Of a DNA stretch of 16,235 nt, positions 1-6,179 are shown one piece after another. Position 1 is the stretch's first letter. Every line of letters starts with the position of its first letter. The DNA is from Bacillota bacterium. Its GTDB lineage: Bacteria; Bacillota; Desulfotomaculia; Desulfotomaculales; Desulfallaceae. Both the position numbers and the translations under genes were made by a program. The notes beneath the pieces are model-generated. The model searched no databases, was not told the origin of the DNA, and was given only the letters and a program-made list of their open reading frames with translations. The DNA is taken from assembly GCA_009781965.1 (NCBI GenBank), contig WQUS01000071.1, forward strand, positions 1 to 16,235, read 5' to 3'.

Positions 1-327
1 CGGGTAACCAGGGTGGGCGCGGTGTTAAGGAGACTGAGCCTGGACGAATTGCCCCAGATTTTGAACGTGTTAAAGGGGGAAATGAGCCTGGTGGGCCCCC
101 GGCCTTATCTGCCCCGGGAAAAGGAAAAGATGCTGGAGCGGGAGCAGATCCTCTTGACCCACCCGGGCATGACCGGTCTGTGGCAGGTCAGCGGCCGGAA
201 TGACGTGGACTTCAACGAACGCCTGCGGCTGGACGCCTGGTACGTGCGCAACTGGTCCCTGTGGCTGGATATCAGTATCTTAATCCGCACGATTGTAGTG
301 GTCATTAAAGGGAAAGGCGCTTACTGA
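1..327 (+). CDS. Undecaprenyl-phosphate sugar-1-phosphate transferase, C-terminal part (5' end outside window)
   Basis: This is the C-terminal end of a bacterial sugar transferase (PF02397; WbaP/WcaJ/WsaP type), which moves a hexose-1-phosphate from a nucleotide sugar to undecaprenyl phosphate at the cytoplasmic face and so primes glycan synthesis. The frame is open from base 1, so the true start lies upstream. The GTG at 13 lies inside the conserved block and is not taken as the start. Family landmarks are visible in order: SLDELPQ, MSLVGPRP, HPGMTGLWQVSGR and a basic/aromatic tail ending near the usual C-terminus. The N-terminal membrane part and the sugar specificity cannot be seen. The stop overlaps the rfbD start (TGATGA), so translation is probably coupled. 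Family is certain; the transferred sugar (Gal, Glc or other) is not known. Confidence 0.93.
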   Translation, partial: RVTRVGAVLRRLSLDELPQILNVLKGEMSLVGPRPYLPREKEKMLEREQILLTHPGMTGLWQVSGRNDVDFNERLRLDAWYVRNWSLWLDISILIRTIVVVIKGKGAY

Positions 328-1205
328 TGAAAATACTTCTTACCGGCGTTAACGGCCAGTTGGGCCGGGCGCTTAGACAACGCTTGGAACCATTGGGCGA
401 GCAATATAACCTGCTGGCCTGCGCTTCCCGGGAACTGGATATCACCGATTTTACCGCTTGCCGTAACGTGGTCAGTGATTTTCAGCCTGCGGTGGTGATT
501 AACGCCGCCGCCTATACCAATGTGGACAAGGCGGAGGACGAACCGGAGGCGGCCTTTGCTGTGAACGCCCTCGGGGCCCAAAATTTGGCCCTGGCTTGCC
601 GGAAAATTGACGCCAAGCTGATTCAGATCAGCAGCGACTATGTTTTTGACGGCGGCGGGGCATGCGGATGCGGGGCCAAGCCTTACGGCGAATATGATTT
701 AACCAATCCCCTGTCTGTTTACGGCCGCAGCAAGCTGTGGGGCGAAGAGCTGATCCGGGATCTGGGCGGTAAATTTTTCATTGTCCGCACCTCCTGGCTT
801 TACGGCGACGGACCAAATTTTGTCCGCACCATGCTGCGCTTATCCAAGGAACGCGACCAGTTGACCGTGGTGGCGGATCAGCAGGGCAGCCCCACCTATG
901 CGGGGGATTTGGCCGCTTTTTTGATCCAACTGATGCACACCGAATACTACGGCGTTTATCATGCCACTAATGAAGGCAGCTGTACCTGGTATGACTTTGC
1001 CCGCCAGATTATGGCCTATGCCGGCCGCTCAACAACAGTCCGGCCCATTACGACCGCGGAATACCCGGTCAAAGCCAAGCGTCCCGCCTACTCAGTGCTG
1101 GATAACGCCATGCTGCGGCTCCGGGGCTTTACCCCCCTGCGGCCCTGGCCGGAGGCCCTGGCTGAATATATCAAAAAGGAAGTTACTGCGGCAGAAACGA
1201 TTTGA
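327..1205 (+). CDS. rfbD: dTDP-4-dehydrorhamnose reductase
   Basis: Last step of dTDP-L-rhamnose synthesis: NAD(P)H-dependent reduction of dTDP-4-keto-L-rhamnose in the cytoplasm. The 292-residue protein starts with a Rossmann dinucleotide loop (GVNGQLG, residues 7-13). It carries SSDYVFDG at 102-109 and the short-chain dehydrogenase Tyr132/Lys136 pair in YGRSK. PTYAGDLA is typical of the RmlD substrate-binding region. Length is normal for RmlD. A small Gly/Cys-rich insert (residues about 110-117, GGACGCGA) lies just after YVFDG where most relatives have a shorter loop. The ATG at 327 overlaps the stop of the preceding gene and has an AAGGGAAAGG-like ribosome binding site. It is the first of four rhamnose genes in a D-B-A-C order. 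DNA is GC-rich like its neighbours. Confidence 0.96.
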   Translation: MKILLTGVNGQLGRALRQRLEPLGEQYNLLACASRELDITDFTACRNVVSDFQPAVVINAAAYTNVDKAEDEPEAAFAVNALGAQNLALACRKIDAKLIQISSDYVFDGGGACGCGAKPYGEYDLTNPLSVYGRSKLWGEELIRDLGGKFFIVRTSWLYGDGPNFVRTMLRLSKERDQLTVVADQQGSPTYAGDLAAFLIQLMHTEYYGVYHATNEGSCTWYDFARQIMAYAGRSTTVRPITTAEYPVKAKRPAYSVLDNAMLRLRGFTPLRPWPEALAEYIKKEVTAAETI

Positions 1206-1249
1206 GTCGATATGAAACGATTTAATAGTAAGCAAACGAGGTATTAGCT

Positions 1250-2389
1250 ATGCACAACACTATGCTGGTCACCGGCGGCGCCGGATTTATCGGCTCCAAC
1301 TTTATCCGCCACATGCTCAATACATATCCGGAACTGACCGTTGTGAACCTGGACAGCCTTACTTACGCCGGCAATCTGGATTCCCTGGCCGATTTGATGG
1401 ATGATCCAGCCGATCCAGCCGGTTTCGCCGGCCCCGTCGGTTTCGCTGACCCCACCGGCCCTGTTGGTTCCGTCGGCTCCCGGCATGTTTTTGTCCGGGG
1501 CGGCATTGAAGAAGCTTCCCTGGTGCAGTTTATCCTGTCCCGCTACCGCCCCCGGGCGGTGGTCAACTTTGCCGCCGAATCCCATGTGGACCGATCCATT
1601 GACGGTCCTGCCGACTTTATCCGGACCAATGTTACCGGTACCTGCTGCCTGCTGGAAGCCGTCCGTTCTTACTATCACAGCCTAACCGCCGGGGAGCGGG
1701 AACCATTTCGCTTCCTGCACGTCTCCACCGATGAAGTATACGGCTCCCTGGGGCCGGATGGTTATTTCACCGAAGCTACGCCCTACGCCCCTAACTCGCC
1801 CTATTCCGCCTCCAAAGCGGCGTCGGATCACCTGGTGCGGGCTTGGCATCACACTTACGGGCTGCCGGTTTTAACCACCAACTGTTCCAACAACTACGGC
1901 CCTTATCAGTTTCCCGAAAAACTGATTCCCCTGATGATCCTCAACGCATTGGACGGCAAGCCCCTGCCCATATATGGAGACGGGCAAAATGTGCGGGACT
2001 GGCTGTACGTGCTCGACCACTGCCGGGCCATCGACGCCGTTCTGGGCCGGGGCCGGCCGGGGGAAGTCTACAACATTGGCGGCAATAGCGAAAAAACCAA
2101 TTTAACCATCGTCCAGACTATCTGCGACACCCTGGATAAGTTGTCTCCCCGCCAAGACGGCCTGCCTTACCGGAACCAGATCACCTTTGTGGCGGACCGG
2201 CCCGGCCACGATCGGCGGTATGCCATCGACGCCGCCAAAATCAGGACTGAGTTGGGCTGGCAGCCAGAGGAGGATTTTACTTCCGGCATGCAGAAAACAA
2301 TTGAGTGGTACCTGGCCAACCGATCCTGGTGCGACCGGGTGACCGACGGCAGCTATCGCCGCCAGCGCTTGGGTCTGGGCGGGGATTAA
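1250..2389 (+). CDS. rfbB: dTDP-glucose 4,6-dehydratase with an in-frame low-complexity insert
   Basis: Converts dTDP-glucose to dTDP-4-keto-6-deoxyglucose, the branch intermediate for both deoxysugars made by this locus. The 379-residue protein has the NAD-binding GGAGFIGSN (9-17), DSLTYAGN (35-42), the AAESHVDRSI block, STDEVYGSL with the catalytic Asp-Glu, and YSASK with the SDR Tyr/Lys. NCSNNYGPYQFPEKLIP is diagnostic of RmlB. It is longer than usual because residues about 52-78 are a Gly/Pro/Ala/Val-rich stretch inserted between LADL and the beta strand HVFVRGGI. Start ATG 1250 is supported by CGAGG at 1237-1241; ATG 1262 would be too far from it. A 44-base gap separates it from rfbD. 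Function is very likely intact because all catalytic blocks are present. Confidence 0.96.
   Translation: MHNTMLVTGGAGFIGSNFIRHMLNTYPELTVVNLDSLTYAGNLDSLADLMDDPADPAGFAGPVGFADPTGPVGSVGSRHVFVRGGIEEASLVQFILSRYRPRAVVNFAAESHVDRSIDGPADFIRTNVTGTCCLLEAVRSYYHSLTAGEREPFRFLHVSTDEVYGSLGPDGYFTEATPYAPNSPYSASKAASDHLVRAWHHTYGLPVLTTNCSNNYGPYQFPEKLIPLMILNALDGKPLPIYGDGQNVRDWLYVLDHCRAIDAVLGRGRPGEVYNIGGNSEKTNLTIVQTICDTLDKLSPRQDGLPYRNQITFVADRPGHDRRYAIDAAKIRTELGWQPEEDFTSGMQKTIEWYLANRSWCDRVTDGSYRRQRLGLGGD
1403..1480 (+). repeat. Short tandem repeats coding a Gly/Pro-rich insert in rfbB
   Basis: Two perfect copies of GATCCAGCC (1403-1411 and 1412-1420) are followed by two related 18-base units, GGTTTCGCCGGCCCCGTC (1421-1438) and GGTTTCGCTGACCCCACC (1439-1456). 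Degenerate GGC/GGT-CC-GT units follow to 1480. All periods are multiples of three, so the reading frame is kept. The encoded stretch is DPADPAGFAGPVGFADPTG and onward. It probably arose by replication slippage in GC-rich DNA. Confidence 0.8.
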
Positions 2390-2515
2390 ATTATTGTTTA
2401 ACCGCACAAATTGGAATATGCTATTTGGAGTTAGAAAGCCAGCAATATCAACGAAAAATACTTTTTCAAATTAATGCGTTTTGATACTATTATGCTGAGC
2501 ACAGGGTCAAATTTT

Positions 2516-2521
2516 CGGAGG
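2516..2521 (+). promoter_or_regulatory. Ribosome binding site that sets the rfbA start
   Basis: CGGAGG ends 6 bases before ATG 2528. The upstream in-frame ATG at 2474 would add 18 residues with no family resemblance and lacks a comparable site, so 2528 is taken as the start. Confidence 0.75.
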
Positions 2522-2527
2522 CAGCCG

Positions 2528-3394
2528 ATGATTAAAAAAGGCATTATCCTGGCCGGCGGTTCCGGCACCAGGCTTTATCCCTTGACCAAAACAGTCAGCA
2601 AGCAGCTGATGCCCATATACGACAAACCGATGGTCTATTACCCGCTGTGCACTTTAATGCTGGCCGGCGTCACCGAGATTTTAGTTATTACCACCCCCCA
2701 GGACCGGCGGCTCTTTCAGGAGCTTTTAAATGACGGCAATCAGTGGGGGATCAATATCCAATATGCCGTGCAGCCCCAGCCGGGCGGTTTGGCTCAAGCC
2801 TTCATCATTGGCCGAACTTTTGTGGGCCAGGACAGCTGCGCCTTGATTTTAGGAGATAATATCTTTTACGGGCACAATTTGACTGAGCAGCTGAACCGGG
2901 CGGCGGGCCAAAAAGACGGGGCCACGGTTTTCGCTTACTGGGTCAGAGACCCCCAGCGTTACGGAGTGGTGGAATTCGACCGGGAGGGCCGGGCCATCAG
3001 CATTGAAGAAAAACCGCCGCAGCCGCGCTCCAACTATGCCGTCACCGGGCTGTACTTTTACGATAACGACGTGCTGGAGATCGCCGCCAGCCTTAAACCG
3101 TCGCCTCGGGGGGAACTGGAAATCACCGATGTGAATAAAATCTACCTGGCGCAAAACCGGCTGCAAGTGGAGAAATTCGGCCGCGGCTACGCCTGGCTGG
3201 ACACAGGTACACATGAGTCCCTGCTGGAAGCCGCCAATTTCATTGCCACCATGCAGAACCGCCAGGGGTTGATGGTCTCTTGCCCGGAAGAAATCGCCTA
3301 CCGGCTGGGCCATATCAGCGCCGCTCAGCTGGCCGCCTTGGCTGAGCCACTAAACAAAAGCGACTACGGCCGGTATCTGCTTAATTTGATTTAA
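2528..3394 (+). CDS. rfbA: Glucose-1-phosphate thymidylyltransferase
   Basis: Joins glucose-1-phosphate and dTTP to give dTDP-glucose, the entry step of the pathway. From ATG 2528 the protein has 288 residues, the usual RmlA length, and begins MIKKGIILAGGSGTRLYPLT. Visible family blocks are the nucleotide-binding GGSGTRL (10-16), the conserved SKQLMPIYDKP (24-34), the metal-binding Asp in ILGDNIFYGH (Asp110), IEEKP, RGELEITD and WLDTGTHESL. A 138-base gap separates it from rfbB; I see nothing convincing in that gap apart from the ribosome binding site. rfbC follows after 32 bases. The GC-rich codon use matches the other rhamnose genes. Confidence 0.97.
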   Translation: MIKKGIILAGGSGTRLYPLTKTVSKQLMPIYDKPMVYYPLCTLMLAGVTEILVITTPQDRRLFQELLNDGNQWGINIQYAVQPQPGGLAQAFIIGRTFVGQDSCALILGDNIFYGHNLTEQLNRAAGQKDGATVFAYWVRDPQRYGVVEFDREGRAISIEEKPPQPRSNYAVTGLYFYDNDVLEIAASLKPSPRGELEITDVNKIYLAQNRLQVEKFGRGYAWLDTGTHESLLEAANFIATMQNRQGLMVSCPEEIAYRLGHISAAQLAALAEPLNKSDYGRYLLNLI

Positions 3395-3426
3395 CTTAAC
3401 TTGCTCTAAAAAAGGGGACAACTTTT

Positions 3427-3972
3427 ATGCAAGTGACGGAGACCGACTTACCCGGCGTGCTGATTATCGAGCCGGATGTCTATACAGATAACCGCGGCTA
3501 TTTCATGGAGACTTGGAGCGCCGCCAAATATACCCAATACGGCTTGCCGGCCCAATTTGTCCAGGACAACCTATCCTTGTCCCGCCGGGGCGTGGTGCGG
3601 GGCCTGCACTATCAACTGCCGCCCCAAGCCCAGGGCAAACTGGTCAGCGTGGCCGCCGGAGCGGTATTCGACGTGGCGGTGGATATCCGCCGCAGCTCTC
3701 CCGCTTTTGGCCGCTGGTTTGGGACCGAGCTTTCGGCGGCGAATAACAAACAACTCTGGATCCCGGCCGGTTTCGCCCATGGCTTTATGGCCCTGTCCGA
3801 CGCCACCGTGGTTCTTTATAAAGCCACAGATGCTTACGCGCCCGAACAGGAGCGCTGCATCCGCTGGGATGATCCGGCTATCGGCATCAGCTGGCCTGCC
3901 GACGCAGCGCCGGTCCTTTCGCCCAAAGATCTGGCAGGCGCCGCCCTGGCTAGGGCGGAGGTGTTTGAGTGA
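3427..3972 (+). CDS. rfbC: dTDP-4-dehydrorhamnose 3,5-epimerase
   Basis: Epimerises C3 and C5 of dTDP-4-keto-6-deoxyglucose to give dTDP-4-keto-L-rhamnose. This is a cupin-type enzyme of 181 residues, the normal length. Catalytic-site features are RGLHYQ with His61, Lys71 in QGKLVSV, FDVAVDIR (82-88), WIPAGFAHGF (111-120) and LYKATDAYAPE. The C-terminal WDDPAIGISWP is typical. A GGGG site (3414-3417) lies ahead of ATG 3427. The end overlaps the wzm start by four bases (GTGA), which ties sugar-nucleotide synthesis and export into one transcript. It uses the same intermediate as the ketoisomerase encoded at 15170-16054, so the two enzymes compete for it. Confidence 0.97.
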   Translation: MQVTETDLPGVLIIEPDVYTDNRGYFMETWSAAKYTQYGLPAQFVQDNLSLSRRGVVRGLHYQLPPQAQGKLVSVAAGAVFDVAVDIRRSSPAFGRWFGTELSAANNKQLWIPAGFAHGFMALSDATVVLYKATDAYAPEQERCIRWDDPAIGISWPADAAPVLSPKDLAGAALARAEVFE

Positions 3973-4799
3973 ATCCGCATCAGGACTATGCGGCTACTCC
4001 CTGGGCCATGCTGACCAGCTTTTGGCGTAACCGCCAGCTGCTTTGGCAAATGACCCGGCGGGATGTGACCAGCCGTTACCGCGGCTCTATTTTTGGACTG
4101 GCCTGGTCCTTTTTTACCCCGCTGCTTATGCTGGCTGTCTATACTTTTGTGTTCAGCGTGGTATTTAAAGCCCGCTGGGGTACAGGCGGCTCGGAAAGCA
4201 GGGCTGATTTTGCCATCATCCTGTTTGTGGGCGTACTGGTGCACGCTCTTTTTGCCGAATGCCTTAACCGCTCGCCCAGTTTGATTTTGTCCAATGTGAA
4301 TTACGTGAAAAAAGTAATCTTTCCTTTGGAAATCTTGCCATGGATGGTCCTTGGTTCGGCGCTGTTTAACTGTTTTCTTAGTACTGCGGTACTACTGATG
4401 CTGCAATTACTTATCAACCACATTTGTCCTTGGACCGTCGTGTTTTTCCCTTTGGTGTTGCTGCCCATTGTCTTTACCGGTATGGGCTGCGCCTGGTTCC
4501 TGGCCTCTATGGGGGTTTATGTCCGTGATGTGGGGCAGGTAACCGGCATTATCACCATGGTGCTAATGTTCCTCTCGCCCATATTCTATCCGATAACGGC
4601 ATTGCCGCCGGTCTACCAGACCTGGCTGCATCTTAACCCGCTGACTTCAATTATTGGCGAAAGCCGTGACGTACTGGTTTTTGGCGCTCTGCCCAATTGG
4701 CCTCATTTAGGCATCGCGCTGCTGGCGGGGTTACTGGTAGCCTGGGCCGGATTCTGGTGGTTCCAGCGAACGAGAAAGGGGTTTGCGGATGTCCTCTGA
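3969..4799 (+). CDS. wzm: ABC-2 type polysaccharide export permease
   Basis: Membrane half of an ABC transporter that moves undecaprenyl-diphosphate-linked glycan across the inner membrane (PF01061 family). The 276-residue protein has an N-terminal amphipathic stretch with the family motif RDVTSRYRGS followed by LGLAW/FFTPL-like sequence. About six hydrophobic segments follow, with the conserved FLSPIFYP and LNPLTSIIGESRD near the C-terminus. The start is a GTG at 3969 with GGAGGTG at 3957-3963 and a four-base overlap with the rfbC stop. It overlaps the wzt start at its 3' end. Its identification as the Wzm type rests on its partner, whose long C-terminal domain is characteristic of glycan exporters. 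Confidence 0.95.
   Translation: MNPHQDYAATPWAMLTSFWRNRQLLWQMTRRDVTSRYRGSIFGLAWSFFTPLLMLAVYTFVFSVVFKARWGTGGSESRADFAIILFVGVLVHALFAECLNRSPSLILSNVNYVKKVIFPLEILPWMVLGSALFNCFLSTAVLLMLQLLINHICPWTVVFFPLVLLPIVFTGMGCAWFLASMGVYVRDVGQVTGIITMVLMFLSPIFYPITALPPVYQTWLHLNPLTSIIGESRDVLVFGALPNWPHLGIALLAGLLVAWAGFWWFQRTRKGFADVL
4773..4781 (+). promoter_or_regulatory. Ribosome binding site favouring wzt start at 4789
   Basis: The purine run GAAAGGGG lies 7 bases before ATG 4789. An in-frame TTG at 4783 would be too close to it, so ATG 4789 is preferred; that start overlaps the end of wzm by 11 bases. Confidence 0.55.
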
Positions 4800-6177
4800 C
4801 GATATAGCGATCCGGGTCAGCAATTTATCCAAGTGTTATCATATCTACGATCGTTCCCAGGACCGGCTGAAACAATATATCGTCCCCCGTTTACAGCGGC
4901 TGGCCCGCCAACAGCCCCGGAATTACTTCCGCGAGTTCTGGGCCCTGCGGGATGTTTCCTTCGAGGTTAAAAAAGGGGAAACCGTTGGTATCGTTGGTCG
5001 GAACGGCTCGGGAAAATCAACTTTGCTGCAGCTTATTTGCGGTACCCTTACCCCCACGGTTGGCGCGGTGGAAACCAACGGTCGCATTGCGGCGCTGTTG
5101 GAGCTAGGCTCCGGTTTTAACCCGGAATTTACTGGCCGGGAAAATGTTTATATGAACGGCGCGGTGATTGGCCTCAGTAAAGAGGAAATCGATGCCCGCT
5201 TTGATGATATTGCCGCCTTTGCCGATATTGGCGAGTTTATTGAACAGCCGGTAAAAATGTACTCCAGCGGGATGGTGGTGCGGCTGGCTTTTGCCGTAGC
5301 CAGCAATGTCGATCCGGAAATATTGATTGTGGATGAAGCGTTATCAGTAGGAGATGAGCTCTTTCAACGCAAGTGTTTTTCCCGGATTGAGGATATTCGC
5401 AATAAGGGTGCGACCATTCTTTTTGTGTCTCATTCCGGCGCTGCCATTGTTGAATTGTGTAACCAAGCCATGCTATTGGAATATGGTGAAAAATTAGCGC
5501 TTGGCACTCCCAAGCAAATTGTGGGGTACTATCAAAAGCTGCTTTATGCTCCGGCGGATAAACAAGAGGAAATCAAAGAGCAAATTCGCAATATCAATAA
5601 ACAACATTTATCGGTTGAGAAAGTTATTTCCAGCGGTATTCAAGAAAGTTCTGAGTTAAATAAGGCGCAAGAAACTTTTAAAGAAAGTTTTGATCCGCAT
5701 CTTAAACCTATCAGTACTATTGAATATGAATCTCATGGAGTTTTTATAGAAAAACCGGAAATATTTACTTTGGCCGGAGAAATAGTAAATAATCTGCTCC
5801 GGGGTAAAACTTATCGCTACTGTTATACAGTGCGATTTGTAGACGGCGCAAGCAATGTGCGTTTTGGCATGTTGATTAAAACCATATCTGGCGTTGAATT
5901 GGGCGGGGGAGCATCGGCTAATTCAATTAAAGATAGTATAGCATACGTGGAGGCTGATTCTATTTACCGGGTAGAATTCCGTTTTCAATGCTCGCTAAAT
6001 CAGGGGGTTTATTTCTTAAATGCTGGTGTGCTTGGTGATGTAAATAGCAGCGAGACCTATCTGCATCGTTTAATTGATATTGCTATGTTTCGAGTTCTGC
6101 CGGATTCAGAAAATTTAGCGACAGGTATTGTTGACTTTGGTTGCTACCCAGAGTTTCAACTGCAGGGAGAACAGTAA
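4789..6177 (+). CDS. wzt: Polysaccharide export ABC ATPase with C-terminal glycan-binding domain
   Basis: ATPase partner of Wzm, 462 residues. The nucleotide-binding domain (about 1-245) shows Walker A GRNGSGKST (70-78), the Wzt-type signature YSSGM (158-162), Walker B ILIVDE (178-183) and the H-loop His215. After a charged linker (about 255-305), residues about 310-460 form a separate beta-rich domain (EIFTLAGEIVNNLLRGK, YRVEFRF, GVYFLNAGV) that fits Wzt_C (PF14524). In characterised systems that domain binds the non-reducing end of the exported glycan. Composition changes inside the gene: about 63% GC near the start, about 45% by 5400, about 32% from 5580, which coincides with the linker. 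The stop is two bases before the next start. Regulation is presumably by co-transcription with wzm. Confidence 0.95.
   Translation: MSSDDIAIRVSNLSKCYHIYDRSQDRLKQYIVPRLQRLARQQPRNYFREFWALRDVSFEVKKGETVGIVGRNGSGKSTLLQLICGTLTPTVGAVETNGRIAALLELGSGFNPEFTGRENVYMNGAVIGLSKEEIDARFDDIAAFADIGEFIEQPVKMYSSGMVVRLAFAVASNVDPEILIVDEALSVGDELFQRKCFSRIEDIRNKGATILFVSHSGAAIVELCNQAMLLEYGEKLALGTPKQIVGYYQKLLYAPADKQEEIKEQIRNINKQHLSVEKVISSGIQESSELNKAQETFKESFDPHLKPISTIEYESHGVFIEKPEIFTLAGEIVNNLLRGKTYRYCYTVRFVDGASNVRFGMLIKTISGVELGGGASANSIKDSIAYVEADSIYRVEFRFQCSLNQGVYFLNAGVLGDVNSSETYLHRLIDIAMFRVLPDSENLATGIVDFGCYPEFQLQGEQ
6165..6170 (+). promoter_or_regulatory. Ribosome binding site for the fusion gene
   Basis: GGGAGA lies at the very end of wzt, nine bases before ATG 6180. 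It supports that start rather than an upstream in-frame codon within wzt (6141). Confidence 0.6.
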
Positions 6178-6179
6178 TT

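Noticed and set aside
2474..2527. Upstream ATG extending rfbA by 18 residues
   Set aside because: The extra residues have no family similarity and the good ribosome binding site serves ATG 2528.
2390..2527. Possible promoter in the rfbB-rfbA gap
   Set aside because: Several AT-rich hexamers occur, but no -35/-10 pair with suitable spacing and match could be found.
2849..3313. Antisense open frame of 154 codons in rfbA, with similar ones in rfbB and rfbC
   Set aside because: These are typical shadows of GC-rich genes; the sense frames match well-known enzymes end to end.
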